A stretch of DNA of 64,000 nucleotides from Liolophura sinensis. Taxonomy: Eukaryota; Mollusca; Polyplacophora; Chitonida; Chitonidae. The notes below the pieces were generated by a model, which was not told the origin of the DNA, did no database searches, and saw only the letters and a program-made list of their open reading frames with translations. Made by a program: the position numbers and the translations under genes. The stretch spans positions 18,699,850 through 18,763,849 of the forward strand of contig NC_088304.1 in NCBI RefSeq assembly GCF_032854445.1, read 5' to 3'. Below, piece after piece: positions 47,587 to 58,844 of this stretch; position 1 is the first letter of the stretch; every line of letters begins with the position of its first letter.

Positions 47587-47937
47587 GTGAGTGAGTGAGT
47601 GCTTGGGGTTTAACGTCGTACTCAACAATTTTTCAGTCATATGACGACGAAGGAATCCTTAGGGTGCATGTACGTGTAATGTGCCTCCTTGTTGCAGGAC
47701 GGATTTCCACCGCTCTTTTATTTAGTGCTGCTTCACTGAGACGACTTACCGAAGGCAAGCAAGCCGCCCCGCCCGAGCCATTATACTGATACGGGTCAAC
47801 CAGTCGTTGCACTATCCCCTTCATGCTAAACGTCAAGCGAGGAAGTTACAACTTCCTCTTTTAAAGTCTTAGGTGTGACTCGATCAAGGATTGATCCTGG
47901 ATCTACCGGCCCCGAAGCGGACGCTCTACCAACTGTC
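47587..47937 (-). mobile_element. SINE family B, near full length, just 3' of GH86-C
   Basis: 3' repeat GTGAGTGAGTGAGTGCTTGG through the tRNA-like head, which is cut within CAGTTGGTAGAGCGTCCGC (minus strand). It abuts the short 3' UTR of GH86-C. Confidence 0.88.
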
Positions 47938-47954
47938 GGTTTTAGTGATATATC

Positions 47955-47960
47955 TTTATT
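47955..47960 (-). promoter_or_regulatory. Likely polyadenylation signal of GH86-C
   Basis: AATAAA on the minus strand about 25 nt after the stop codon, giving a very short 3' UTR that ends near the SINE B boundary. Confidence 0.5.
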
Positions 47961-47984
47961 ACAAAGATCGAAAACCGTTTAAAC

Positions 47985-50151
47985 TCAACCGATGATGCTC
48001 CCATCTCCTGGTACATTCCCTGCCACGATGGCCACGGTAGAGACGTAACCGCCCTTTTGGGCAAATATAAGCTGAACCGCGTTGGAATGCTGTTTCAAGG
48101 TTCTGGTAGGCACCTCAAATACGTAGACATCCCACAACGTTTCCATGTATTGCCCGCCTGGTCCAAACTGCATGTAGCTCGATGTGACTGTGTGACCATT
48201 GACTTGGACTGTCTTGGGTTTAGTTTCGGCCGTTTTGTCGCTCATGCTAACGCCTATACGGAGAAATGCGTATCTCACAGCGCCCAGTGAACGTATGTTG
48301 ACAGTGGTGAGGACTGTGTGACTGTTTATAGGTATTACCATTTCGGTAGCATAGTAGGTGTGCTCATGGACGGTGGGGATAGTTTTGAAGTTGTATGTGG
48401 ACTTGATGGAGACGTAGCACGAGGCCTCAGCTGGAAGGGTAAAAACGTTATCCTCGAAGGAAATGGTCTGGTCCTCTAACAAAACAGGTGTTCTATGCGA
48501 ATTCAGGTAGAAACAGGTGGAACTGACCGAGGGAGCATGCGCCCAGTGCTTCTCAAATTTGATCTTCACACGTTCTGGAGTTTGATGGTAACTGTGAAGA
48601 ATGACGTCTATCTCCTTCTTGTGTGTGTTGACCAGGGCCAAGGGAGAAATGCGTCTTTCGTCGTTGTTAAATTCGCTGTGCACGCGTAGGAATTTATGGC
48701 TTTCATTGAAGTGATGCCAGAACTGATATGCTTTCGCAACGTGAGTATAGTCGCCATGTCGAAATAAACTTGCGCTGGCGAAATTAACACTCTTACTCAA
48801 CAGAAAAGCGATAGTTCTGTCTATATCGCCCCGGAAGTTCAAGTAAGTGGACATGTGGGAATTGTGCATATAAGCAAACGCCCATTCGTCGAAATCTGAC
48901 TGTGTGTCAATCTTCACATTGTCACCCCCAAGACCGTATTCACTGACTATCAGGGGAACAGATCGCCCTTTCTTGTGCCAGGCGTAGCTCTCAATTAGGT
49001 CAATGACGGCGACCAGACGAGCTTCGTTAATCCCGCTCCACGCATGCGTGTCTCCATTTTTGTGGACGTGATTGTAAGCATGGAAGGAGAAAAAATCCAG
49101 AAGGTTCAAAGACATGTCCATGAAATCTCTGAGTTTCTTCCAGATCTTGAAATCATGACGATCTGCATTTTGTATGGCTCCTGTATTAGTCGGCCCACCG
49201 ATTTTCATGGCAGGAAACTTCTTTTTCAGTTTCGTGACAACGAGTTGATGATATTTAATAATGTCTGACCAATGAACAGTAGCAAAGAGAGTCCCTGGTT
49301 CGTTGATGACTTCAAAGAACGGTGGGACGTGACCACCTGTAAAGCGACTAACGGCTTCCATCAACAGAAGAATCATGTCCGCCCCGGCGTCCAGGTTGTT
49401 GGGGAACGTACCTTTGTGGAGCGACGTGTTCATCCAGGGAGGCCAATTCTTCTCTGAAAAGAGAACATATACAAATTACTCTCACACCTGACAACCATAC
49501 ATATGTAGGCGTCAAAGCAGACATTCGTCAACCAAAAGTACTTTCAGAGTCAATAATGGTAAGACCAGTTTCCAGAACATAAACGTTTAGCATAAAAAAA
49601 CTAAAGAACTAAGAAAGTATATAAAGTGAGATATTAGACTGTGTTTGTCCAAAAGGAGACAGTCAACGGTGAAGATGGACAGACCCCAAAAATGCTCTAG
49701 GCGAACGGATTAAATCAATATGGACAACTGATATTCTGGCATGGTACACGATTTCAACACTGACTTCATAGAACACACCTTGTGTCTTTCCAACACCACT
49801 GAAAACTGTTGACTGCTTCTGTCTGCATGATTCGGTACTGTTTTCGAACTTTGTACACTTTCGTAGTCATTTGGTGTTTTGTGTTATACGTCGTTTTGGG
49901 ACGTAGCCTTGCGATCATTGACGTCCTTATTGGTTAACGGCTGGCATACGAATATCTGTTTCGACGCATAGATTCACATCGTTTGTCATGCATGTTTATA
50001 AGTGGTCGATAATCAAATAATCAAATATGTACCTCAGTTCCATTTTGATTACAGATATTCATATATCCAAGGTGGCAATCTAATTCATTCAGGGAATATA
50101 ATAGAAAGCGGAATTAGACATAGGTATAATGCATCTTGTTGAACGAAATCT

Positions 50152-50236
<85 letters not shown>

Positions 50237-50311
50237 AAGTCAACTGTTTTCAAAAATAACTGGGAAAAGAAAGGAATATTCCAGGCAGTTAAACTAAATC
50301 AATATCCAGAT

Positions 50312-50401
<90 letters not shown>

Positions 50402-52409
50402 AGTCAACTGTTTTCAAACAGTTGACTTCTTCTTTTTTTAATGAATCCGTCCTAATTTATTGTTTTATTGACTGTTTTAGTTCTGATGTTATTATTGATC
50501 CAGAGAGTGCATTATAGTTGACGGCTGGCATACGAATGTCATGTTCCAGAACCCTATACATTAGTTTGGATTGTTAAACGTGTATGTATATAGGAGTATC
50601 GCCCACCTTTCAGTTCCATGACAGTATCCAGGTCAAGGCCATAACCCTTGACATTAGCAAAATACTTGGTTCCAACTTTTCCCTCCATTGTGGGGTTTAG
50701 AAAATATTTTGGATCGGCATAACCTTTGCGATGAGGATCTTGTTGTGCCTGGAACAATTTGCATGCACAATTGTCTATCATAAAAAGATAGAGACATGTA
50801 CAGGCATTACGCGGAATAAATCTGACTCTTACATTGGTTGAGTAATTCAATTATTTATCACGAAATTATACGTTTTGTTATGTTTACTTTATTTGCAAAA
50901 AGAAACCAAGATTTGAATATACCCTTTTGCCCGCGGTGACGATGGCATAGTTGTTTACCAGCTTATGTACTATATAGCGTAACAATCAAGCAGCCAATAA
51001 CTATATAATAAAAAAACACTTACAGCACAGAACATCCAACCATAATGTTGGCTACGTCGTATAAGTGTAATACTCTTAAGCACGGCGTAAAACATCAATC
51101 AAATAAATAAATAACAGAAAGTAAAGCGAGAGCAGCAACGGTAATGTGATAGTTGACAAATGGTCACAGGTAACCGGTGAAACACGGCCTCTTTGTCAAT
51201 TTACCTGAGTTAGAGTTTTACTCTAACTGTTTATGTAAATGCACATACAATGAACTAAACAGTTATAGTAACTGTAGCCTAGCAACGAAACGAACTAATA
51301 TGAAAGAATACAACTCGCTTAGCATGTCGATTGCCAAGTAGACAAGTATTAGTGAAGGGTTTATCTTCTAAGCAGGAATGTGTAGGCTATACTCAGCCTA
51401 CTTCCTCCGGTAATAAAAATTCGAATGGAATTTACCAATAAAATACAAGCGAGAACCAAGGAGCGAGAATAAAGCCTGAAAAAGGTATATTCCGCTCTTG
51501 TCAGATCTCCAGGAACGCGCGGATAACTACAGCTCAACGATCCAGAAAAAAACCGCTTCGGGAGCGGTAGATCCAGGGTCGATCCTGGGTCGAGTCACAC
51601 CTAAGACCTTAAAGGAGAAAGTTGCAACTTCCTCGCTTGGCTTTCAGGGATGGAGAAGGGGATAGTGCAACCACTAACAGTTCAATGGCTCGGGAGGGGC
51701 GCCTCAGTGAAGCAGCACTAGATAAAACGGCGGTGGAAATCGGTCCTGCAACAAGGAGGGACATTACATGCACTCTAAGGACTCCTTCATCGTCATATGA
51801 CTGAAAAATTGGTAAGTCCGACGTTAAACCCCCAAGCGCTCACTCACTCAAACAAAAAATAGCTTAAGGCTTGCATTTTTCAAACGAAGACGGAAGAAGC
51901 GAGATCTCCGCGGTGGTGGAATACGTCAAATTTACACTATGGACTCAAGTAAGAAAAGGCTTAAAAAAATCATATCTCAGAACAAAGCATATTCCCTTCT
52001 CATCTAATCTCATAAAGTGGGCAAAAAGAACGACAATCTAGTGTGACATGCACATGGCCTTCTCTGAGATTCATACATGAACGTTTGAGCTATTCCCTAA
52101 AACAGCCGAACTTCAGTCTATCATAAACTTTTGTGGCTCATATTCCCTCTGTTGTATTACGTTTTCGAATGTTCCACCTGAAAGGTCTTGGTGGATCCAA
52201 CGACCGCTTTCCGTTCCTATCGCCTTGCTTTTCTCGAAAAGCCCGGGACTGTCCAAACCATTATGCCCATCCCAGCGGTCTGAGTCAAACTGCGTCCTAC
52301 CTCCCTGGCTAAGGTACTCTGGGTGAATAGTAACGGCGTACTCTGCCGACAGGAGCTGAGTCCCGAATATACAGGTGACACAAAACACTAGAATCACTAC
52401 CGTTGACAT
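47985..52409 (-). CDS. GH86-C, secreted GH86 beta-agarase/porphyranase-like enzyme, 3 exons
   Basis: Exons: 52409-52161, 50748-50607, 49453-47985; 1860 nt, 619 residues; splice phases identical to A, B and E. Signal peptide in residues 1-21 ([21 protein letters not shown]), then [20 protein letters not shown]. Acid/base Glu182 lies in [10 protein letters not shown] (codon 49301-49299) and nucleophile Glu302 in VSEYGLGG (48941-48939). DFFSFHAYN and [10 protein letters not shown] are conserved. C-terminal beta domains end [11 protein letters not shown]. It is the closest relative of GH86-A in the window: HKKGRSVPL and [15 protein letters not shown] are the same in both, and the region around them is highly similar even at DNA level. 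Intron 2 holds two long TA tracts; intron 1 holds SINE copies. Both catalytic residues are present, so activity on red-algal galactan is the simplest expectation. Confidence 0.88.
50153..50440. repeat. Duplicated (TA)n tract with a perfect palindrome, in GH86-C intron 2
   Basis: Two (TA)n runs (50153-50230 and 50316-50394) are each followed by an A-run and AAGTCAACTGTTTTCAAA (50238-50255 and 50401-50418). The second is extended into a perfect 13-bp inverted repeat with a 2-bp loop (50401-50413 / 50416-50428). Confidence 0.92.
51038..51113 (+). mobile_element. SINE family A, tail fragment, in GH86-C intron 1
   Basis: ATAATGTTGGCTACGTCGTA to AACATCAATCAAATAAATAA. Confidence 0.8.
51140..51260 (+). 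repeat. Unclassified dispersed repeat, copy 1
   Basis: GTGATAGTTGACAAATGGTC, ACGGCCTCTTTGTCAATTTACC and ACTGTTTATGTAAATGCACA match the copy at 56505-56625, and the start matches 53683-53720. All are on the plus strand, whereas the host genes face opposite ways, so this is a mobile repeat rather than shared intron ancestry. Confidence 0.6.
51549..51845 (+). mobile_element. SINE family B, head-truncated, in GH86-C intron 1
   Basis: Box-B-like GGGTCGAGTCACACCTAAGA, the central block in family order, and the end AAGCGCTCACTCACTC. Confidence 0.82.
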
Positions 52410-52555
52410 GCTGGTTCCTTCTTAAAGCCTTTCATGTTATCCCCAGCCGGTTTTTGCTCATACGTTACAATTACTCTCTATGCATACTATATTATGCATA
52501 CAGAAGGTAGATAAGATAACTCACCTGCTGCTGTTTCACATGGACTGGCATTGAG

Positions 52556-52676
52556 TTGAGTTTATTTGTTTATTTAGTTAGTTATTTAGTTTAGTTATTT
52601 AGTACTGACACAATACGCCGTACTGAAGTATATTGCACTTATACGACGGCGGCCAGCAATGAGATCGGAGGAGACT
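52556..52676 (-). mobile_element. SINE family A, tail fragment
   Basis: TTTATTTGTTTATTTAGTTA, ATACGCCGTACTGAAGTATA and CTTATACGACGGCGGCCAGC; upstream of GH86-C. Confidence 0.78.
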
Positions 52677-52799
52677 CAGTAACTTATGTTTATTAATATG
52701 CATCCTTGAAAATATCCAAACAACGAAGCCCCATACTAGTCTTACCAGTAGTATTACAAGTCATTGTGATGTAATGAAGGTACATTATTACACCAACAA

Positions 52800-53162
52800 C
52801 CTCGGTGTCCTTATGGTTAGAGCGTCCACTTCGAAGAGACCTGGGACCAGACCTGGGACCAAACCCGAGTCGAGTCATACATATACCAAAGACTTTAAAA
52901 CTGGTAATTGTTGCTGCCTCGGTGGGCGCTCAGCAATAGATTGCTGTGAGATTAGAGCAAGGAAACAGGACTGTTTTACCCGATGTCAGTATAATGTGAC
53001 TGGGTGGGGCGTCATGTCTGGTTTCTTCGGCATGATACTTCAGTGGTGGCAGCACTTTGGTAGCAAGGACTTGCCCTGCGACAAGAAGGCAGTATGTACA
53101 CTCACCTAACGATTCCTGGTTGTCACATGACACAAAATTATACAACGTAAAGCCTCAAGAAT

Positions 53163-53164
<2 letters not shown>
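52800..53164 (+). mobile_element. SINE family D, near full length
   Basis: tRNA-like head TTATGGTTAGAGCGTCCAC with a duplicated GACCTGGGACCA segment, box-B-like CCGAGTCGAGTCATAC, and a 3' end ACAACGTAAAGCCTCAAGAA running into an (AC)n/(TA)n tail to 53207. Related in layout to family B and to 40728-41036. Confidence 0.65.
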
Positions 53165-53210
<46 letters not shown>

Positions 53211-53476
53211 CATTACGTCGCCCCCCCACCTTCCTTACTGATCCTCAGAAGCAGAAAATCGCCGATCACGCCGATATTTAACCATTAACAGTGTATTCTC
53301 CCCTAGTGTGTCGCTTTGTCCATGCACAAAGTATTTTAGCAGTACTGGCAAGTACTAGTACGTAGAAGTCTCTCATCACCGGAGGTTAGGGTGCCAAATC
53401 TATGTCCGGTCTACAGGTTTTGCAGTTTTTAAGTTGGGTCAGAAAGTTTATCGAATTTTAATATTTTTAACTTTTT

Positions 53477-53640
53477 ATGCTAGACGCCATAAACCATTAC
53501 ACCGGAGGTATACAGCCGCCCTATTTTGAAGTCATGAACGAATCAGATGCTCTATGGAAGTATATATCGCGGGACACTTATAGTTCCACAAAGTTTTGGC
53601 CCAGAAGTCTTAAGCTGGAGCCCACGATTTAAAAGTAAGA
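53477..53640 (+). pseudogene. GH86-D1, relic of a GH86 third exon
   Basis: Reads MLDAINHYTGGIQPPYFEVM, then NESDALWKYISRDT, closely matching GH86-E (MFDAINHYTGGIHPPYFEVM, NEPDAQWKYMSWET). The NEP proline is now serine (53543-53545). After TYS the frame shifts, FHKVLAQK can be traced in another frame followed by a stop, and homology then ends. About 160 bp of an exon normally near 1470 bp survive. It is closest to E, so it is probably a copy lost after an E-type duplication. Confidence 0.8.
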
Positions 53641-53682
53641 GGTGCAAAAGAATATGACATGAAGAGTATAACTGGAGCGTCG

Positions 53683-53760
53683 AAGACAGTGTGATAGTTG
53701 ACCTTCTGTCAGTTTAAATTGCAACTTAGGCGCCCTCTAACGTCACAAAAGTAGCTAAAT
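53683..53760 (+). repeat. Unclassified dispersed repeat, partial copy 2
   Basis: Starts GACAGTGTGATAGTTGACCT, like 51140 and 56505, then diverges. Confidence 0.4.
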
Positions 53761-54282
53761 AGTGAATACTTGCTGAGTACTAATGATGTAGCACAAATTA
53801 AGGTCACCTTTTGTTTGATCTGAAAAAACAACTGTCGATCAGATCTGTAATCATCTGCAAGAACTTCACTGATTTACAGGAATTAACATACATACCAAAC
53901 GTGCCAAAAGACTGTGATCTAAGAGGATCTCTGAAAATCCTTTACAACCATGTAGGGAAGCAACTAATTTGTTGATCCTTAACCATTCATATTTACTAAT
54001 TTATCTAAGGTTTACAATGTATCTGCCTCAGTGTAATCAAGGAACCTCTACCAGTGAAACGAGCCAAATGGGTCATTTTTAGAGATGGCGATTATGGCAT
54101 GCCTTTTGTGTAAGACAAAGGGTTTGGCGAGGGATCAATAAAATAAAAGGAACGATGAGAAAGTAAACGCCCGAGTCTAGTTAACTTATTCACCGAACAT
54201 TTCAGGTTTTATCTGAAAAGAGCCCGAATTACTAGTTAACATTTGTTTACAATCAAATGTCTCTTATGAGCGCTAAAAGTTG
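53761..54282. other. No gene recognised
   Basis: AT-rich spacer between relic D1 and the 64-bp array. Confidence 0.4.
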
Positions 54283-55500
54283 CTTGAGTTGCTCAAACAT
54301 AGGTTAAATATACCTCATCTGTGCTGATATTAATATGAACATAATAGCACAGTTGCTCAAACTTAGGTTAAATATCCCTCATCTGTGCTGATATTATTAT
54401 GAACATAATAGCAAAGTTGCTCAAACTTAGGTTAAATATCCCTCGTCTGTGCTGATATTATTATGAACATAATAGCACAGTTGCTCAAACTTAGGTTAAA
54501 TATCCCTCGTCTGTGCTGATATTATCATGAACATAATAGCACAGTTGCTCAAACTTAGGTTAAATATCCCTCGTGTGTGCTGATATTATTATGAACATAA
54601 TAGCACAGTTGCTCAAACTTAGGTTAAATATTCCTCGTGTGTGCTGATATTATTATGAACATAATAGCAAAGCTGCTCAAACTTAGGTTAAATATCCCTC
54701 ATCTGTGCTGATATTATTATGAACATAATAGCAAAGTTGCTCAAACTTAGGTTAAATATCCCTCGTGTGTGCTGATATTATTATGAACATAATAGCAAAG
54801 TTGCTCAAACTTAGGTTAAATATCCCTCATCTGTGCTGATATTATTATGAACATAATAGCAAAGTTGCTCAAACTTAGGTTAAATATCCCTCGTCTGTGC
54901 TGATATTATTATGAACATAATAGCAAAGTTGCTCAAACTTAGGTTAAATATCCCTCGTGTGTGCTGATATCATTATGAACATAATAGCAAAGTTGCTCAA
55001 ACTTAGGTTAAATATCCCTCGTGTGTGTTGATATTATTATGAACATAATAACACAGTTGCTCAAACTTAGGTTAAATATCCCTCATCTGTGTTGATATTA
55101 TTATGAACATAATAGCACAGTTGCTCAAACTTAGGTTAAATATCCCTCGTCTGTGCTGATATTATTATGAACATAATAGCAAAGTTGCTCAAACTTAGGT
55201 TAAATATCCCTCGTGTGTGCTGATATTATTATGAACATAATAGCAAAGTTGCTCAAACTTAGGTTAAATATCCCTCATCTGTGCTGATATTATTATGAAC
55301 ATAATGGCACAGTTACATCAAACTTAGGTTAAATATCCCTCGTCTGTGCTGATATTATTATGAACATGATAGCACAGTTGCTCAAACTTAGATTAAATAT
55401 TCCTGATAAACACTAATTTTATTGAACCTATTAGCAAAGTTTCTCAAACTTATGTTAAATATTCCTGATAGACACTAATATTATGAACCTATTAGCACAG
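54283..55500. repeat. Minisatellite, 64-bp unit, about 19 copies
   Basis: Unit: GCAAAGTTGCTCAAACTTAG, GTTAAATATCCCTCGTCTGT, GCTGATATTATTATGAACAT, AATA. Copies are very uniform in the middle and worn at the right end. It lies between the two GH86 relics. Confidence 0.95.
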
Positions 55501-55666
55501 TTGCTTCTTCTTAGCGAATGATAACGCGGTCATTTCGAAAAAATCCAAAAAATATTTTCGTTTAAGGTGTATTCATTTCAGTCGGCATCAAAACAAGCAA
55601 ACGACGGTGGCAGTACTTGATCGGCGTTGATCTCTGGTGTGATACTACATGGTGTTTGCTAGAAAC

Positions 55667-55805
55667 CAATGTACTACCTTTAATATTCGCCAAAGGGCAG
55701 TGGTTTACGCCGCACTCTCTGTTTGGCTCCACCCGTACAACTGGCCGCAATTGAGTAAGTGAATTATATTCGAGTGTGTTGTTTAACAACAATCCAATAA
55801 ATAAA
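55667..55805 (+). mobile_element. SINE family C-like copy
   Basis: TTTAATATTCGCCAAAGGGC, GGTTTACGCCGCACTCTCTG and the end GTTGTTTAACAACAATCCAATAAATAAAT (given as two joined blocks). Confidence 0.5.
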
Positions 55806-56079
55806 TACGCAAATAAAAAAGGTCTAATGCTCTCGTGTTTTACTCTATGTCATCTACTCCCAAGTCTTGGCGCGGCCTGGCGCCTATAGTAAATAACATC
55901 CCCCATTGCTATTGCCATTCAAGATACAAAACCATCTTTAGAAGAACAGACTGTAAGGACAATATAGGACAATAACTTTTAGGACGTAGGACTTTCATGT
56001 AGGACAATAACTTTTCTAGGTCTGCCAAAAAGTAACCAAAAAGACAATCAAGTCTTCTGAGGTTCTGAAGAGGTTTCAG

Positions 56080-56905
56080 TTGTTTGCTATGCCAATTATG
56101 ATGATGACTGTCATGCCAAACGCTTGTGATTACATCGTGACGGTTTGCCCGGAATACCACGCACAGAACCCAGGCAAAGCAATCGGAGCTGCAAGAGGAC
56201 GATGGATGAACAGAGACGTCAGTGGCGACCTGTTCAGACGGGTATGTTTTGTTTTTGAAAAACAGAGAGAATTTCAAGGGTGATTTTTGTACGATTAGAT
56301 GGTGTTCTCAGGATCTTACTTTAATGAGACCTCTTGGTTGTTATCGCCGAATGGGAACTGTCGCAGTAAAACTCTAACTGTCAAATTCCTCCCTATAAAT
56401 AGTAGTTTAATTTGGTTTTGAACAGTTCTGAAATTCATAATGTGGTCGACATTAAGTTGAATATAACTGAAGACATACAGCATAGAGCGTAAAACCAGAG
56501 CATCGACGACAGTGTGATAGCTGGCAAATGGTCACACGTAACCAGTGAAATACGGCCTCTTTTCGGTTTACCTATCAGTGTTTTATACTAACTGTTCATG
56601 GCAAATGTACAAAGAGTAACAATTTACACCTAACGCCATGACTTAAGTAGAATTAGGTAAAAAAAATGCACTGATATTAATTGCAATTTCTAGTCGTCAC
56701 TGGTCTAGAAATACTCAAATTGCTGTTGTGTCTCATTGAACATATAAAGGCGTGCTGAGCTGGAAGCCATATTAGTTTTTAGGTCCCCGAAATTCCTCAC
56801 GGCAGGGGCTACGTGGATCCTAATTATTTCAACAAGGTGATTGGAACTTTCATGGACGACATTAGAGGGTACGACGGAGATTTGGACATCGTCATGAAAT
56901 TGTAG
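56080..56905 (+). pseudogene. GH86-D2, relic of GH86 exons 1 and 2
   Basis: Exon 1 relic (about 56080-56241) encodes a short hydrophobic start, then DYIVTVCPEYHAQ, and jumps to KAIGAARGRWMNRDVSGDLF. Compared with A-E it lacks about 25 residues around the FEADRWNGHNGLD block, and IGTESGRW has become IGAARGRW. A donor-like GGG|GTATGT position is kept. Exon 2 relic (56783-56905) follows an intact TTTTAG acceptor: VPEIPHGRGYVDPNYFNKVI, then GYDGDLDIVMKL and a stop where others continue into the phase 1 junction. It is shorter than the invariant 142 nt. No third exon was found to the right. Confidence 0.82.
56505..56625 (+). repeat. Unclassified dispersed repeat, copy 3
   Basis: GACAGTGTGATAGCTGGCAA, TACGGCCTCTTTTCGGTTTA and ACTGTTCATGGCAAATGTAC; the best match is 51140-51260. 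It lies in the intron of relic D2. Confidence 0.6.
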
Positions 56906-57969
56906 GGTTTTTATTTGGCATCATCACAAAGGTTGTTACATTAGACAGCCGTTATTATTTTCAAAGTTTAAGCCCCAGACGGGCGCTCTCAAATGACATA
57001 GATTTCACAAGTTTCTCCATTTCTTAGATGTTAAAAACAGAAGTCTGTTGTTGGCTAAAAGAAGCACAGCTTTCTCCGTTCTAACAAAACGATTTTCGTA
57101 TGCTCAGGTCTGGTTCCCTCAAGAGAGAACTCAAATGGCCTCAAAACTAACTGAAACCACATCGTTTTCGGCTGTGAAAGTCTGCATCAGTGCTGTTGTT
57201 CCACCTTCATCTGGTTCAGGCGGAGTACACCTATATACTACAAGGCTAACATATCCAAGATTCATCTGCTTACATTTTTCTCGGGGCCTTGGTGGCAATG
57301 TGATTTTGATCTTGATTTGGTGACAGTTCTTGATCCAGATTTCAAGGACAACGTCGATATCAAATTTGACACCGAATTGCATATTGCCGACCTCATTTAA
57401 CCTGTTGTGAACCTGTGGCTAAAAATAGGCCATGTCACTCCTTACTCTATCAGACTGTAAACTATCAGCTTTAGCCATGTAAAATGAATGGTTTTGGCGC
57501 TGTTGTCTGGTCTTCCCATCCCGCACTCTGACGTCAGACGATGGAGAATTCACCAGTAATTCGTCGAAGGTTTCCTCCACCCATGATTGTGGCCTTAAAC
57601 AACAATTTTTCGTTGCTGTATCCCTCAAAATCATCGTTCTCTTGTTAGCTGTCGAGATTGATGTTTCGAATTCAGTTTTTTTTTTCCTATTTTTTTCTTT
57701 TTTGTCTCACTAACCTGATTGTCGCCGTACAGGAGCAAAATGCTTGAGTTTCATGTTTAATTTCAATCAAATCGCTAGATTACAGGAGGATGGGGTTCAG
57801 ACCCAGCATTGTAGAGAGAATTTGTAGATCTCCTTCTCTCAGTGCTTGGGACATCTTGGTCACAGCCTTGCCCCTTCCCCTCTTTCTCAGCGTGACCGAT
57901 TGCGCCGTCTAAGGCGCTTTGAAGTCTACTTGGCAACCATGAAAATCATATGCATATTTGTACTTATCA
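56906..57969. other. No gene recognised
   Basis: Several short frames on both strands without recognisable domains. No GH86 exon 3 signature (WPHWMNTS, NEP, VSEYG) was found here. Confidence 0.45.
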
Positions 57970-58110
57970 AGTGGAAAGTCTCGTCAGTAACTTGCCAAAG
58001 GTCAGTGGTACACACCGAGGACTTGGTTTTCCTCTGACCGTAAAACTTACCACCATCGTATAAGTGACAAATTCGTGAACACGATACTAAACACCTATCA
58101 AATAAAGAAA
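57970..58110 (+). mobile_element. SINE family C, 3' part
   Basis: GTCTCGTCAGTAACTTGCCA, AAGGTCAGTGGTACACACC and the end ACTAAACACCTATCAAATAA. Confidence 0.6.
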
Positions 58111-58216
58111 TAAACAATCACCAATCAATAGTTACATTGTTACATTAGAACCCCGTGTTCCAATTTAGCACACTCTAATTGCATGTCTCATGTTGCTGTC
58201 ATCGCTATTCTAGAAT

Positions 58217-58218
58217 AT

Positions 58219-58249
<31 letters not shown>

Positions 58250-58440
58250 TCTATTTGTTTATTTATTCATTCTTTTATTTATTTATTTGGAGTTTTACGC
58301 CGTATTCAGGAAAATTTCACTTATACGACAGATCTTCCTAGCTACGGTCGAAGAGGAAGCCACAATGCCCTCGACTTGACCTCACAGCGACCGCATTGGC
58401 CAGGGTTTTGTGTCATTACGCTTACCAGTGTACCGATGAG
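58217..58440 (-). mobile_element. SINE family A, internally deleted
   Basis: A long (ATTT)n tail, TTTTACGCCGTATTCAGGAA, then a jump to GGTCGAAGAGGAAGCC and CCTCACAGCGACCGCATTGG. Confidence 0.82.
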
Positions 58441-58565
58441 ACCAATTCCAGAATTGTCACCGAAGCGCCAGCGTTAAATGGAAGGTATTGATAAAGTAAA
58501 AGTTAAACGGTATTGTCGTGGAGATGTTAAGTATATGGATGGATGCTCCTCCTCAAAGTGAATTT

Positions 58566-58840
58566 GGGGGCCTCCGTGGTTCAGTCGGTTAGCACGCTAG
58601 CGCAGCGTAATGACCCAGGAGTCTCTCACCAATGCGGTCGCTGTGAGTTCAAGTCCAGCTCATGCTGGCTTCCTCTCCGGCCGTACATAGGAAGGTCTGT
58701 CAGCAACCTGCGGATTTTTCCCCCGGACTGTGCCCGGTTTCTACCCACCATAATGCTGGCCGCCGTCGTGGTATAAGTGAAATATTCTTGAGCACGGCGT
58801 AAAACACCAATCAAATAAATAAATCAATCAATCAATCAAA
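58566..58840 (+). mobile_element. SINE family A, full length
   Basis: GGGGGCCTCCGTGGTTCAGT through AAACACCAATCAAATAAATA; well preserved. Confidence 0.9.
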
Positions 58841-58844
58841 GTGA

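Noticed and set aside
50129-50425. Ile-Tyr repeat protein
   Set aside because: Translation of (TA)n tracts in a GH86-C intron.
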